Of a stretch of 64,000 bases of DNA, positions 49,809 through 59,499 are shown in pieces. Made by a program: the position numbers and the translations under genes. Source of the stretch: Streptomyces sannanensis (GTDB lineage Bacteria; Actinomycetota; Actinomycetes; Streptomycetales; Streptomycetaceae). Numbering within the stretch: the stretch's first letter is position 1; the number at the start of each line of letters is the position of its first letter. The notes beneath the pieces are model-generated. The model was given only the letters and a program-made list of their open reading frames with translations. It had not been told where the DNA came from and made no database searches. Location: positions 3,906,001 through 3,970,000 of the forward strand of contig NZ_BAAAYL010000001.1 of the NCBI RefSeq assembly GCF_039536205.1. Direction: 5' to 3'.

Positions 49809-51383
49809 GTGATCGATATCAGCGCATCCGTGATGCAATTCCTTCTCGCGTTCATCGTCGCCGGCCCGCTCCTCGGCGCCGCCGCGGCCCTGCTCCCCGC
49901 CCCGCCCGGGCTCAAGGGGAAGAGCCCCGAGCAGGCCGTGCTGCGCCACGGAGTGACCGTCACCGGCGCGGTGCTCGCCGCGGCGATCGTCCTGGCCCTC
50001 GGCTTCGACCACGACCAGCCGTCGAAGATGCAGGCCACGACCGACATCAGCTGGATCCCGGCGCTGGACGTGCGCATCCACCTCGGCGTCGACGGCATCT
50101 CGCTCCCCCTTCTCGTGATGACGGCGCTGCTGACCTTCCTCTGCGCGCTGTACAGCTACTTCAAGATGCCCGCGGGCCCGTCCCCCAAGGCATTCGTGGC
50201 ACTGCTGCTCGTCCTCGAGTCCGGCACACTGGCGACCTTCGCCGTCCTCGACCTGCTGCTGTTCTTCCTGGCGTTCGAGATGGTGCTCATCCCGATGTAC
50301 TTCCTCATCGCCCGCTGGGGCGGCGCGGGGAAGCAGGCAGCCGCCTGGAAGTTCATCCTCTACACGCTGCTCGGCTCCGTGGTCATGCTGCTCGGCCTGC
50401 TCCTCATCGGATTCAAGGCCGGCACGTTCGACATGGTGGCACTCGCCACTGACAACAGCGCCCTGAGCCACACCACCCAGCTCATCGCCGTCCTCGCCAT
50501 CGGCCTCGGCCTCGCCGTGAAGACCCCGATGTGGCCGCTGCACAGCTGGCTTCCGGACGCCCACACCGCCGCGCCCACCGTCGGCTCGGTCCTCCTCGCG
50601 GGCGTCCTGCTGAAGATGGGCACGTACGGGTTCGTGCGGATCCTGCTCCCCATCACCCCCGACGGCATGCACACCCTCGCGCCCTACCTCGCGGCCTTCG
50701 CCGCCGTCGGCATCGTCTACGGATCCCTCGCCTGCCTGAACCTGGCCAAGCAGGGCACGGGCGGCGACCTCAAGCGCCTGATCGCGTACTCCTCGGTCGG
50801 CCACATGGGGTTCGTGCTGCTCGGCATCGCCACCCTGACCCCCACCGGCGTCAACGGCGCGCTCTTCGCCAACATCGCCCACGGCCTCATCACCGGTCTG
50901 CTCTTCTTCCTGGTCGGAGCCCTCAAGGACCGCTACGGCACCAGCGACCTCGACACCCTCGCCCAGGAGACCGGTGCCGCGCTCTACGGCCGCGCCCCAC
51001 GCCTCGGCGGTCTCCTCGCCTTCGCCGCCGTCGCCTCCCTCGGCCTGCCCGGGCTGGCCGGCTTCTGGGGCGAGATGCTGGCGATGTTCGGCGCCTTCGA
51101 CCCCGCCGAGGGCCTCAGCCGCCCGGCATTCCTCTTCTACATGGCGCTCGCCGGCCTCGGGACCCTGCTCACCGCCGCGTACCTCCTCGTCGTCGTACGC
51201 CGTGTGTGCATGGGTGCCCAGCCCGCCGCTGACGCCCCGCGGCTCGCGGATGTCCAGACGTACGAATTCGCCGCCTGGACCCCGCTCGTCGCCCTCACCG
51301 TCCTCGCCGGACTCTGGCCCGCGGTCCTCCTCGGCCTCACCGACCCGGCCGTGCAGAAGCTCCTCGCAGGAGGCAAGTCGTGA
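49809..51383 (+). CDS. nuoM2: NuoM-like antiporter subunit of Nuo2
   Basis: 524-residue antiporter-like subunit. Seen: LLFFLAFEMVLIPMYFLIAR with the TM5 Glu and GLAVKTPMWPLHSWLPDAHT with the TM7 Lys. No palindromic-repeat insertion at the position where NuoM1 has one. GTG start 4 nt after nuoL2 stop. Confidence 0.93.
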   Translation: MIDISASVMQFLLAFIVAGPLLGAAAALLPAPPGLKGKSPEQAVLRHGVTVTGAVLAAAIVLALGFDHDQPSKMQATTDISWIPALDVRIHLGVDGISLPLLVMTALLTFLCALYSYFKMPAGPSPKAFVALLLVLESGTLATFAVLDLLLFFLAFEMVLIPMYFLIARWGGAGKQAAAWKFILYTLLGSVVMLLGLLLIGFKAGTFDMVALATDNSALSHTTQLIAVLAIGLGLAVKTPMWPLHSWLPDAHTAAPTVGSVLLAGVLLKMGTYGFVRILLPITPDGMHTLAPYLAAFAAVGIVYGSLACLNLAKQGTGGDLKRLIAYSSVGHMGFVLLGIATLTPTGVNGALFANIAHGLITGLLFFLVGALKDRYGTSDLDTLAQETGAALYGRAPRLGGLLAFAAVASLGLPGLAGFWGEMLAMFGAFDPAEGLSRPAFLFYMALAGLGTLLTAAYLLVVVRRVCMGAQPAADAPRLADVQTYEFAAWTPLVALTVLAGLWPAVLLGLTDPAVQKLLAGGKS

Positions 51384-52903
51384 CCGTGGCCGTACAGAGC
51401 CTCGTCCAGTCCGTCGACTGGCTCGCGATCGCCCCGCCGGTCATCACCGCGGCCACCGGGCTGCTCGTGCTCGTCGCGGACCTGTTCGTGTCCGAGAAGC
51501 GCAAGCCGCTGCTCGGCTGGTTCGCGGTCGCCGGGCTGGTCGCCGCGCTGGTCTCCCTGCTGCCGCTGCTCGACGGCGACCGATCGACCTTCTGCCTGAC
51601 CGCCGTGCCCGGCAGGTCCGGAGCCTGCAGCTACAGCGCGGACCACTTCGCGCTGGCCATCCAGCTGCTGGTGCTCGTCGGCGCCCTGCTCACGGCACTG
51701 CTGTCGCTGCCCGAGACCCGGCAGAAGCTTCCCGCCGGCGAGTTCTGGTTCCTGCTGCTCTCCTCGGCGGCCGGCGCGGCCCTGCTGCCCGCCGCCCGTG
51801 ACCTGGCCACCCTCGTCGTCGCCCTGGAGGTGGCCTCGCTGCCTGCCTTCGCCCTGGTAGGCCTCAGGCGAGGCGACCGGCTGTCCTCCGAAGCGGCACT
51901 GAAGTTCTTCCTGTCCTCGGTCGCCGCGACCGCCGTGACGCTGCTCGGCGTCAGCTTCGTCTACGCGGCCACCGGCACCCTCCACCTCACCGAGATCGCC
52001 GCCCGCCTCGACGACGTCCCGGCCCAGCTCGGCACACTCGTCGACGCGGGTGTCGCCCTGACCCTGGTCGGTTTCGCCTTCAAGACGGCCGCCGTGCCCT
52101 TCCACTTCTGGGTCCCCGACACCTATGTCGGGGCCCCGCTGCCCGTCGCCGCGTATCTGTCGGTCGTCGGCAAGGCCGTCGGCTTCTCCGGCCTGATCCT
52201 GGTCACGGTCGTCGCCTTCCCCTCGTACGCGCGCGTGTGGGGCCCGGCCGTGGCCGTGTTCGCCGCCCTCACCATGACCGTGGGCAACGCGGCCGCGCTG
52301 CGCCAGTCCGCCACCCGCTCCTTCAGCGCCGTCCGGCTGCTCGCCTGGTCCTCCGTGGGACAGGCCGGCTATCTGCTGGTGCCGATCGCGGCCGCCGCGT
52401 ACTCCGGAAACCACCAGATCGGCTCCACCGTCGCGTACGCCCTCATGTACGTCGTGGTGAATCTGGGTGCCTTCGCCGTCGTCGCGGTCGTCAGCCGTAG
52501 CCACCCGCTCAACCGGATCGCCGACTACCGCGGCCTGTACGCCACGCGCCCGCTCGCCGCCCTCTCCCTCGGCTTCTTCCTGCTCTGCCTGGCCGGACTA
52601 CCGCCGGGCATCATCGGGCTCTTCGCCAAGGTCACGGTCTTCCAGACGGCAGTGGAGGCCGGACTGGGCTGGCTGGCCGTCGTCATGGCCGTCAACGTCG
52701 TGATCGCCCTCTACTACTACCTCCAGTGGACGGCGATCCTCTTCCGTGCCCCGGAGCGCGTGGAAGAGGAGGCCGAGGCCGCGGCCCGCCCGCGGATCCC
52801 GGCGGTACTGGCCACGACGATCGGGCTGACGGCGGTCGCCGGAATCGTCCTGTCGGTCGCCCCCCAGCTGATCCTGCGGTTCGCCTCGGGCACCCTCTTC
52901 TGA
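51380..52903 (+). CDS. nuoN2: NuoN-like antiporter subunit of Nuo2
   Basis: 507-residue final antiporter-like subunit. Seen: [20 protein letters not shown] with the TM5 Glu, [20 protein letters not shown] with the TM7 Lys, and [20 protein letters not shown]. Last gene of the Nuo2 operon; a 140-nt gap with a possible promoter follows before htpX. Confidence 0.93.
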   Translation: MTVAVQSLVQSVDWLAIAPPVITAATGLLVLVADLFVSEKRKPLLGWFAVAGLVAALVSLLPLLDGDRSTFCLTAVPGRSGACSYSADHFALAIQLLVLVGALLTALLSLPETRQKLPAGEFWFLLLSSAAGAALLPAARDLATLVVALEVASLPAFALVGLRRGDRLSSEAALKFFLSSVAATAVTLLGVSFVYAATGTLHLTEIAARLDDVPAQLGTLVDAGVALTLVGFAFKTAAVPFHFWVPDTYVGAPLPVAAYLSVVGKAVGFSGLILVTVVAFPSYARVWGPAVAVFAALTMTVGNAAALRQSATRSFSAVRLLAWSSVGQAGYLLVPIAAAAYSGNHQIGSTVAYALMYVVVNLGAFAVVAVVSRSHPLNRIADYRGLYATRPLAALSLGFFLLCLAGLPPGIIGLFAKVTVFQTAVEAGLGWLAVVMAVNVVIALYYYLQWTAILFRAPERVEEEAEAAARPRIPAVLATTIGLTAVAGIVLSVAPQLILRFASGTLF

Positions 52904-52992
52904 CAGGCCGGATCCACCCGGACGGCGTACGGCCACTCCGCGAGCACAAGGGAACCAGCAGCTTCCACCTGGCGTTGACCAGTACGGAAGGG

Positions 52993-53008
52993 TCCACTGG
53001 AAAGTGGA
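52993..53008. promoter_or_regulatory. Inverted repeat upstream of htpX
   Basis: TCCACT-ggaa-AGTGGA, with TTGACC (52975-52980) 12 nt upstream as a possible -35. It overlaps the place where a -10 would lie. Candidate operator for stress control of htpX. Confidence 0.4.
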
Positions 53009-53043
53009 AAGGGTTCCCCGCCGCACCACCTGGAGGGCGTACC

Positions 53044-53907
53044 GTGCACCGCCGGCACAATGGGCTGAAGACGGCCGTACTTCTCGGGGGACTGTCCGCC
53101 CTCATCATCCTCATCGGCAGTTTCTTCGGGCGTGCGGGTCTCGTCGTCGCGCTCGTGGTCGCCATCGGCACCAATGCGTACGCGTACTGGAACAGCGACA
53201 AGCTGGCCCTGCGCGCCATGCGCGCCCGCCCGGTGAGCGAGTTCGAGGCCCCCGCGCTCTACCGCATGGTCCGTGAGCTGTCCACGGCCGCGCGGCAGCC
53301 CATGCCACGGCTCTACATCTCGCCGACCCAGGCCCCCAACGCCTTCGCGACCGGGCGCAACCCCCGCCATGCGGCCGTGTGCTGCACCGACGGCATCCTG
53401 CGCATCCTCGACGAGCGGGAGCTGCGCGGGGTCATCGGCCATGAGCTCAGCCATGTCTACAACCGCGACATCCTGATCTCCTCGGTCGCCGGCGCGCTCG
53501 CCTCCGTGGTGATGTTCCTGGTCAACTTCGCCTGGCTGATCCCGGTCGGCCGGTCCGACGACGACGAGGGGCCCGGTCTCCTCGGCATGCTCCTGATCGC
53601 CATCCTGGGCCCGATCGCCGCCGCCGTCATCCAGCTCGCCGTCAGCCGCTCCCGGGAGTACGAGGCCGACTCCTCCGGCGCACAGCTCACCGGCGACCCG
53701 CTGGCCCTCGCAAGCGCCCTGCGCAAGCTCGAGGCCGGCACGAAGCAGCTGCCGCTGCCGCCCGAGCCGAGGCTGGAGACCGCGAGCCACATGATGATCG
53801 CGAACCCCTTCCGGCCGGGGCAGGGCATGTCCAAGCTGTTCTCCACCCACCCGCCGATGGCAGAACGCATCGCCAGGCTCGAGCAGATGGCAGGTCGACG
53901 CCCATGA
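53044..53907 (+). CDS. htpX: HtpX-family membrane zinc metalloprotease
   Basis: 287-residue membrane protease for envelope protein quality control. GTG 53044 is chosen because GGAGGG lies 6 nt upstream. Seen: two N-terminal TM segments, zinc motif [15 protein letters not shown] (HExxH), a second TM pair after it, and the third-ligand region [16 protein letters not shown]. The C-terminal [14 protein letters not shown] is typical of HtpX. It overlaps the YccF gene by 4 nt. Location after Nuo2 suggests, but does not show, a role in that membrane complex's turnover. Confidence 0.93.
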   Translation: MHRRHNGLKTAVLLGGLSALIILIGSFFGRAGLVVALVVAIGTNAYAYWNSDKLALRAMRARPVSEFEAPALYRMVRELSTAARQPMPRLYISPTQAPNAFATGRNPRHAAVCCTDGILRILDERELRGVIGHELSHVYNRDILISSVAGALASVVMFLVNFAWLIPVGRSDDDEGPGLLGMLLIAILGPIAAAVIQLAVSRSREYEADSSGAQLTGDPLALASALRKLEAGTKQLPLPPEPRLETASHMMIANPFRPGQGMSKLFSTHPPMAERIARLEQMAGRRP

Positions 53908-54296
53908 AGACAATCCTCAATGTCATATGGCTGGTTCTCTGCGGCTTCTGGATGTTCCTCGGCTACCTGGTCGCGGGGATCCTGCTGTGCGTCACGATCA
54001 TCGGTATCCCCTTCGGCCTCGCCGCCTTCCGCATCGGGATCTATGCGCTGTGGCCCTTCGGCCACATGGTCGTCGAACGCCGTGACGCGGGCGCGCCCTC
54101 CTGTGTCGGCAACGTCCTGTGGCTCGTACTGGCCGGCTGGTGGCTGGCCCTGGGGCACATCGTCACGGGAGTTCTGCTCTGCCTCACGATCATCGGCATC
54201 CCGCTGGGCATCGCCAACTTCAAGCTGATCCCGGTTTCGCTGCTGCCCCTGGGCAAGGAGATCGTCCGTACGGACCAGCCCTTCGCGACCCGGTGA
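53904..54296 (+). CDS. YccF-domain membrane protein
   Basis: 130-residue protein made of two YccF repeats. Each repeat reads (I/L)[15 protein letters not shown] or [16 protein letters not shown] followed by a second hydrophobic helix. Four TM segments expected. Function unknown; co-transcribed with htpX (ATGA overlap). Confidence 0.85.
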   Translation: MKTILNVIWLVLCGFWMFLGYLVAGILLCVTIIGIPFGLAAFRIGIYALWPFGHMVVERRDAGAPSCVGNVLWLVLAGWWLALGHIVTGVLLCLTIIGIPLGIANFKLIPVSLLPLGKEIVRTDQPFATR

Positions 54297-54425
54297 CGGC
54301 GCCCATACCACGGCCGAGGTTCGCCGTCAGGAACCACATCTTCGGGCTGGACGGCCGCAGTGACGTCCTGCTGGCGCTGTGCGAGGACGGGCCCGATTGT
54401 CAGTGGCAGGGTCCACCATGAACCC

Positions 54426-54977
54426 ATGAACGACATCGAGCGGTTGCTCCATGGCGTGGCGTCCGTCGCGCCCACCACCTTGGCGGGGCGGCTGACATCG
54501 CTGCCCGCGCCCGCGAGCGCCGAGGACGTCGCCCGGGCGGAGGCCGCCCTCGGCTTCGCCCTGCCGCCTCTGCTCGCCGGGCTCTACACCCGTATCGCGG
54601 ACGGCGGTTACGGCCCGGAGTACGGCCTGTTCCCGCTCGTCGACGGGAAGAACCGCGGCCCGTCCGCCGTGGCGCGGTACCTCGCCCTGCGGGCACAGGG
54701 CGAGGGCGATCCCGACTGGGGCTGGCCGGAAGGGGTGCTGCCCATATCCGACTGGGGCTGCGCGATGCTCGCCTGCGTGGACTGCCGCAGCGAGAACGCC
54801 ACCGTGCTCCTGTTCGAGCCCAACCCGGGCATAGCCGACCTGGCTTGGTACATCGACTCGCCCGGCCTCGCCGAGTGGCTGAGGGGATGGCTGGACGGCA
54901 CGGCGTGGTTCTGCGAGGAGGACGGGGAGACCGACCTCGACATGGCACCCTGGCCGGAGTTCAGGGCGCGGATCTGA
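54426..54977 (+). CDS. SMI1/KNR4 (SUKH) domain protein
   Basis: 183-residue protein. Seen: ASAEDVARAEAALGFALPPL, LAGLYTRIADGGYGPEYGLF, and SDWGCAMLACVDCRSENATV, which follow the SMI1/KNR4 fold. Known: SUKH proteins are often immunity partners of polymorphic toxins, but many have no known partner; no toxin is next to it. ATG 54426 is used; its 3' end overlaps the convergent permease gene by 17 nt. Confidence 0.75.
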   Translation: MNDIERLLHGVASVAPTTLAGRLTSLPAPASAEDVARAEAALGFALPPLLAGLYTRIADGGYGPEYGLFPLVDGKNRGPSAVARYLALRAQGEGDPDWGWPEGVLPISDWGCAMLACVDCRSENATVLLFEPNPGIADLAWYIDSPGLAEWLRGWLDGTAWFCEEDGETDLDMAPWPEFRARI

Positions 54978-56196
54978 CCCGCCGACGCACCCCGTACACC
55001 GCCGCGCCCAGCGCCAGCACCGCCGCGCCCGCGACGACCGACGACAGCGGAAGGGAGAACGCCAGGACCAGGCACCCGGCGAGTCCGGCCAGTGCCTCCG
55101 CTCGCCCGCGGCCGGAACCCAGTGTCCAGGCCGAGGCGTTGGCGATCGCGTAGTACGCCAGCACCCCGAACGACGAGAAACCGATCGCACCCCGCAGATC
55201 GGCCGTCGCCGCCACCACGGCCACCACCGCGCCCACGGCCGACTCCGCGTGGTGCGGCACCTGGAAACGGGGATGGACGGCCGCGAGGGTGCGCGGGAGA
55301 TGGCCGTCCCGCGCCATGGCCAGCGTCGTACGGGAGACGCCCAGGATCAGCGCCAGCAGCGAGCCGAGGGCGGCCACGGCCGCGCCGGTACGCACCACCG
55401 GCGCCAGCTCCGGCACTCCCGCGGCCCGCACCGCGTCGGCCAGCGGTGCCGTCGCCTGCCCCAGCTGCTCCGCACCCAGCACGGAAAGGACGGCCACCGC
55501 CACGCACACATACACGGCCAGCGCGATGCCGAGCGCCAGCGGAACCGCGCGCGGGATCGTACGGGCCGGGTCGCGAACCTCCTCGCCCAGCGTGGCGATC
55601 CGCGCGTACCCGGCGAAGGCGAAGAACAGCAGCCCCGCCGCCTGGAGCACGCCGCCCGCCGTGGCGTCCGCCCCCACGTCCAGCCGGCCGAAGTCCGCCG
55701 CCCCCGACCCCGCACACACCACCACGACCCCCGCGAGGACCGCCAGAACGACCGCCACGATCACCCGGGAGAGCCATGCCGACTTCTGAACGCCGCCGTA
55801 GTTCACGGCGGTCAGCGCCACCACCGCGGCGACCGCCACGGCGTGCGCCTGCTCCGGCCGGATGTACGCTCCGGCGGTCAGCGCCATCGCCGCGCACGAC
55901 GCGGTCTTGCCGACGACGAAGCCCCAGCCCGCCAGAAATCCCCAGAACGCGCCGAGCCGTTCCCGCCCGTACACATAGGTTCCGCCGGACGCCGGGTACC
56001 GGGCGGCGAGCCGGGCCGACGACATGGCGTTGCAGTACGCGACCACGGCGGCCAGTGCCAGGCCCACCAGCAGCCCCGAGCCCGCGGAGCGCGCGGCCGG
56101 CGCGAGCGCGGCGAAGATGCCCGCCCCGATCATCGATCCGAGCCCGATGACAACGGCGTCGAAGAGCCCGAGGGTTCGCCGCAGTTCCTGTGCCAT
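54961..56196 (-). CDS. APC-family amino-acid permease
   Basis: 411-residue transporter with about 12 TM helices. ATG 56196 starts the core (MAQELRRTLGLFDAVVIGLG). Seen: GLGSMIGAGIFAALAPAA, the APC helix-1 signature, and ASGGTYVYGRERLGAFWGFL. Substrate unknown. It starts 10 nt after alkB, so the two may be one transcript. Confidence 0.85.
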   Translation of the reverse strand: MAQELRRTLGLFDAVVIGLGSMIGAGIFAALAPAARSAGSGLLVGLALAAVVAYCNAMSSARLAARYPASGGTYVYGRERLGAFWGFLAGWGFVVGKTASCAAMALTAGAYIRPEQAHAVAVAAVVALTAVNYGGVQKSAWLSRVIVAVVLAVLAGVVVVCAGSGAADFGRLDVGADATAGGVLQAAGLLFFAFAGYARIATLGEEVRDPARTIPRAVPLALGIALAVYVCVAVAVLSVLGAEQLGQATAPLADAVRAAGVPELAPVVRTGAAVAALGSLLALILGVSRTTLAMARDGHLPRTLAAVHPRFQVPHHAESAVGAVVAVVAATADLRGAIGFSSFGVLAYYAIANASAWTLGSGRGRAEALAGLAGCLVLAFSLPLSSVVAGAAVLALGAAVYGVRRRVRSAP

Positions 56197-56206
56197 GTGC
56201 CGCACC

Positions 56207-56881
56207 CTACTGAGCGGCCGGAACGCCCCCGAGGCCGGTCTCGCGCAGCGTGATGTTGAGCCGGCCGCCGCGCAGCCCAGTGGCCGGATCCCCGGTCCCG
56301 GCCAGCACCTTCGGCACACCGTGGTACGCGAAGCGCGCATCACCGCCGAAGACGAAGAGGTCCCCGGACCTGAGCTCCATGTCCGTCCAGGGCCGTCCGC
56401 GGTTCTCGGTGTTCCCGAACCGGAAGACGCAGGTGTCGCCGATACTCAGTGACACGACGGGCGCGCCGGACCGTTCCTCACGGTCCTGATGCATGCCCAT
56501 CCTCGCCGAGCCGTCATAGAAGTTGATCAGTGCGGTGTCCGGTGTGCAGGCGGCGCCGGCCGCCTCGTCCTCGTAGGCCGCGGCGAGCGCCTCCCGCCCC
56601 AGCTCCAGCAGCCAGCCGGGAAAGTCCGCCACCCGGGCGCCGTTCACATCGTCCGCGGTACGCGAATAGCGGTACGGCTGCCAGTGCCATCCCACGCACA
56701 CCGTCTCGACAGACATGACACCCCCGCCCGGAAGCACGGTGTGCCGCATGGGCACCGGTCCGCGCGCCCATTCCCGGCAGGCCGCGACCAGCTTCCGCTG
56801 CCGTTCCGGTGACAGCCAGCCGGGCACATGGACCGCCCCGGGAGCGATCACCGCCCGGGGCCGCGGGAAGAGCCCGATCAC
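56207..56881 (-). CDS. alkB: AlkB-like Fe(II)/2-oxoglutarate DNA dealkylase
   Basis: 224-residue dioxygenase that oxidatively removes methyl groups (1mA, 3mC) from DNA. Seen: NFYDGSARMGMHQDREERSG with HxD, RSGDLFVFGGDARFAYHG with distal His, and the 2-oxoglutarate Arg in RLNITLRET. GTG 56881 overlaps the stop of ogt by 4 nt; upstream extensions overlap ogt and are rejected. Part of an alkylation-repair pair with ogt. Confidence 0.92.
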   Translation of the reverse strand: MIGLFPRPRAVIAPGAVHVPGWLSPERQRKLVAACREWARGPVPMRHTVLPGGGVMSVETVCVGWHWQPYRYSRTADDVNGARVADFPGWLLELGREALAAAYEDEAAGAACTPDTALINFYDGSARMGMHQDREERSGAPVVSLSIGDTCVFRFGNTENRGRPWTDMELRSGDLFVFGGDARFAYHGVPKVLAGTGDPATGLRGGRLNITLRETGLGGVPAAQ

Positions 56882-57381
56882 GTCTGCAACGCGCCTTCGA
56901 GTCCCAGGAGGTGCCGTTTTCGGTCGAGCCCGCCCGCGTACCCCCGGAGCGTTCCGTCCGCGCCGATCACCCGGTGGCAGGGCCGTACGACCAGCAACGG
57001 ATTCCGCCCGATCGCGGTGCCCACGGCGCGCACCCCGGCCGCCGGGGCGCCGACGGCGCGGGCGATGTCTCCGTACGACGCCGTCGCGCCGTAGGGAATG
57101 GCGTCCAGCGCCGCCCACACCCGCCGCTGGAAGTCCGTACCGCCGGTGACGTACTCGATGTCGAAGCGGGTCAGGGTCCCGTCGAAGTACGCCCGCAGCT
57201 GCCGGGAGATCTCCCCGAACGCCCCGGGCGCCGGCCGCCACCCGTCCTGGACGGCCGCCCCGCCCTTCTGCCCGGGCATCGAGAGCGAGACCAGCGCGGT
57301 GCCGCCCTCGGCGGTGGCGGACTCCTCGCCGACCAGCAGCAGTTCGCCCAGCGGGCTGTCGAAGGTCGCGTACACGGTCAT
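56878..57381 (-). CDS. Methylated-DNA-protein cysteine methyltransferase
   Basis: 167-residue O6-methylguanine-DNA methyltransferase (Ogt type). Seen: active-site NPLLVVRPCHRVIGADGTLR with the acceptor Cys in PCHR, and GTDFQRRVWAALDAIPYGAT with the recognition-helix Arg. No Ada N-terminal domain. ATG 57381 with GGAAAGGTGAAG upstream. Coupled with alkB. Confidence 0.92.
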   Translation of the reverse strand: MTVYATFDSPLGELLLVGEESATAEGGTALVSLSMPGQKGGAAVQDGWRPAPGAFGEISRQLRAYFDGTLTRFDIEYVTGGTDFQRRVWAALDAIPYGATASYGDIARAVGAPAAGVRAVGTAIGRNPLLVVRPCHRVIGADGTLRGYAGGLDRKRHLLGLEGALQT

Positions 57382-57479
57382 CGCTTCACCTTTCCTCGCG
57401 TGACGCCGAGTGACTACGAGTCTGCGACCCGGTCCTGCGGAAAACCGGCGGGTTTCGGACATCGAGCCGGGCGCCCGCC

Positions 57480-57838
57480 CGCGTCGAACGGCGCCGCGGC
57501 GGAAGAGCGTCCGCCCAGGCCGCGTTGCAGTCGGCGGCCGCGGTCTTCGACCGGGCCGGCGCGGCCCCCTGGCTGGCGCCGGCCACCGAGATGTACGGCA
57601 CCGAACCGGCGCCGCCCATGGCGCGGCGTCAGTGCTCACCGAGGCGCTCCTGGTCGTCCAGGGGGCGAGCAGCCAGGAGGCCGCCGCGAAGCTCTACCTC
57701 GGCGTCAAGACCGTCGAGGCCCGGCTGACCCGCATCCACCAGAAGCTGGACGTGCGTTCCCGCGCCCGGTTGGCCACTGCCTGCACTGGGCTCCTGGGCG
57801 GGCGGCCAGGAGCCCTTCCGGCAGCTGCCTACCGGTAG
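57480..57838 (+). pseudogene. Remnant of a LuxR-family regulator (C-terminal end)
   Basis: Two frames carry pieces of one protein: SAAAVFDRAGAAPWLAPA (up to about 57600) and then EALLVVQGASSQEAAAKLYL, VKTVEARLTRIHQKLDVRSR (to about 57790), which is a LuxR HTH. The DNA between lacks the usual LTPxE start of the HTH. No N-terminal ATPase part exists. Frame change and truncation indicate decay. Confidence 0.6.
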
Positions 57839-58317
57839 TTGACGAACTGCAGCGCGAAGTCGAGGTCCTTGCCCTTCAGTAGCGCGATCACGGCCTGCAG
57901 GTCGTCCCGGCTCTTCGAGGTGACCCGCAGCTCGTCGCCCTGCACCTGCGCCTTGATGCCCTTGGGCCCCTCGTCGCGGATGATCTTCGCCACCTTCTTG
58001 GCGTTCTCCTGGGAGATGCCCTCCTGGATCGAGGCGAAGATCTTGTACTCCTTGCCCGACAGCTGAGGCTCGCCGGCGTCCAGGGCCTTCAGCGAGATCC
58101 CGCGCTTGATCAGCTTGGACTCGAAGACGTCGAGGATCGCCTTGACCCGGTCCTCGGAGTTGGCCTCCATCAGGATCTTCTCGCCGGACCACGAGATCGA
58201 GGCACCCACGCCCTTGAAGTCGTAGCGCTGCGAGATCTCCTTCGCGGCCTGGTTGAGGGCGTTGTCGACCTCCTGCCGCTCGACCTTCGAGACGATGTCG
58301 AAACTGGAGTCGGCCAT
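57829..58317 (-). CDS. YajQ-family nucleotide-binding protein
   Basis: 162-residue two-ferredoxin-fold-domain protein of the YajQ (UPF0234) family. Known: several members bind c-di-GMP. Seen: [38 protein letters not shown] and the C-terminal [23 protein letters not shown] 58317 chosen by family alignment. Streptomyces homologues have been annotated as possible c-di-GMP effectors; not demonstrated here. Confidence 0.92.
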   Translation of the reverse strand: MADSSFDIVSKVERQEVDNALNQAAKEISQRYDFKGVGASISWSGEKILMEANSEDRVKAILDVFESKLIKRGISLKALDAGEPQLSGKEYKIFASIQEGISQENAKKVAKIIRDEGPKGIKAQVQGDELRVTSKSRDDLQAVIALLKGKDLDFALQFVNYR

Positions 58318-58405
58318 GTCCTGTGGCTCCTTCATCGGATGTCCGGATGTACGCCGCAAGCCTAAGGCCCTGTCCGGCCGATCATGCCGGGCTCGCGACG
58401 CCTCG

Positions 58406-58456
58406 GTGCCCGCCGCGGAGCGGCTGATGCCACATCAGCCGCTCCGCGACGGGCAC
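58406..58456. terminator. Long hairpin upstream of the YajQ gene
   Basis: Left arm 58406-58428 and right arm 58434-58456 pair with few interruptions (GCGGAGCGGCTGAT/ATCAGCCGCTCCGC core, 14 bp). Its location on the 5' side of yajQ means it likely terminates something else or acts as a strong hairpin before tRNA-Tyr. Confidence 0.55.
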
Positions 58457-58614
58457 TCCCCGATCCGGCCTGATCGACCGGACCGGACCTGGCCACCCGG
58501 GCCGCACCGGACCGCTGATCAATCCGGTGGCGAAGCACCCCCGGTCATCAGGTATCGTTTACGTCGTTGCCAGGGAGCACCGCACCACAGCGGAACTCCT
58601 GGGTGACATCCCAT

Positions 58615-58696
58615 GGCGGTGTGCCCGAGTGGCCAATGGGAGCGGACTGTAAATCCGTCGGCTTAGCCTACCCAGGTTCGAATCCTGGCGCCGCCA
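58615..58696 (+). tRNA. tRNA-Tyr (GTA)
   Basis: 82-nt class II tRNA with a variable arm. Acceptor stem GGCGGTG / CGCCGCC, anticodon GTA at 58649-58651 in loop CTGTAAA, T-loop GGTTCGAATCC, discriminator A. No encoded CCA. A -10-like TATCGT lies at 58553-58558. Confidence 0.95.
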
Positions 58697-58703
58697 CAGG
58701 AAT

Positions 58704-58747
58704 GAGAGGGCCCGTGGCCAGCGGAAACGCTGGCTGCGGGCCCTCTC
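58704..58747 (+). terminator. tRNA-Tyr terminator
   Basis: GAGAGGGCCCG (58704-58714) / CGGGCCCTCTC (58737-58747) around a nested GCCAGCG-gaaa-CGCTGGC hairpin with a GNRA loop. Confidence 0.75.
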
Positions 58748-59203
58748 GCCGTTCACCGGGGGCCTGTGGGCGGGGATACGAGCTGCGTCTGCTCGCCCCC
58801 ATGGACGAACGGGCGCCGGCCGAACTCGTGGACGCGGCGCTCGCCCGGCTGCCCTTCGTCGTTCGGTCGGCGGTGAGGAACGTACGTCGAGCGAGGCGAT
58901 GGTCGTGGAGAGGCCGACCCACGACCCAAGTCGAGGTCTGGGTGTTCGAGGTCCACGTGGTGCGCGTGTTTGACGCCCTGGGCTCCCATTGCCTGCGCGT
59001 GGGATCGCGAGTGCCGGAAAGCCACGGGTGTGTCCTGCCGCCGGGCCGGAGTGCGTGCGGCGGCGGGCTGCCCTAGCGTCGGAAGGAGGAGGGGCGGTCC
59101 TGCCGAGCCGACGGGTGTGGGCCCGGGGGCACGGCCGCACACCGGCCACGTCCGCTGCTCGGCGCATTGAATCGGCGAATTCCCGACCAACCCTGGAGGG
59201 CAG
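58748..59203. other. Region without a recognised gene
   Basis: Long open frames occur on both strands, as is usual in 70% GC DNA, but none has a ribosome site plus a recognisable family. A plus-strand stretch DERAPAELVDAALARLPF looks protein-like but has no domain I recognise. Confidence 0.35.
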
Positions 59204-59485
59204 GTGCCTCCCATGCGCACGTCGGCCCGTATCGCCGGTGTCCTCACCGGTATGACCCTCGCATTCGGCGGCGTGGCCTTCGCCGCTCCCGCCGCCCACG
59301 CGGACATTCCGGCCTGCACGAACATGGTCCAGCAAGCGGGCATCGAAGTCTCGGACGCCGTCAGAACGGCGTGCACCCGAGGTGTGCACAATGACCTGCG
59401 GGGCTGTGTGAACGCCCTGACCGAGGCCGGCGTGCCGGGCGGCGCCGCGAACGGTGCCTGCCGGATGGCGGCCAACCCGCCGTGA
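59204..59485 (+). CDS. Small secreted cysteine-containing protein
   Basis: 93-residue exported protein (GTG 59204; ATG 59213 is an alternative). Seen: signal peptide RTSARIAGVLTGMTLAFGGV to AAPAAHA, mature region with four cysteines in repeating AC-xxxVxxAG-xxV pattern (IPACTNMVQQAGIEVSDAVR and GCVNALTEAGVPGGAANGAC). GGAGGG lies upstream of either start. No family recognised; internal similarity between the two halves suggests duplication of a Cys-helix unit. Confidence 0.65.
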   Translation: MPPMRTSARIAGVLTGMTLAFGGVAFAAPAAHADIPACTNMVQQAGIEVSDAVRTACTRGVHNDLRGCVNALTEAGVPGGAANGACRMAANPP

Positions 59486-59499
59486 CGCCTCCCTGCCCG

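Noticed and set aside
54119..54421. Small plus-strand ORF ending CEDGPDCQWQGPP
   Set aside because: Most of it overlaps the YccF gene in another frame; the tail alone is not enough to support a gene.
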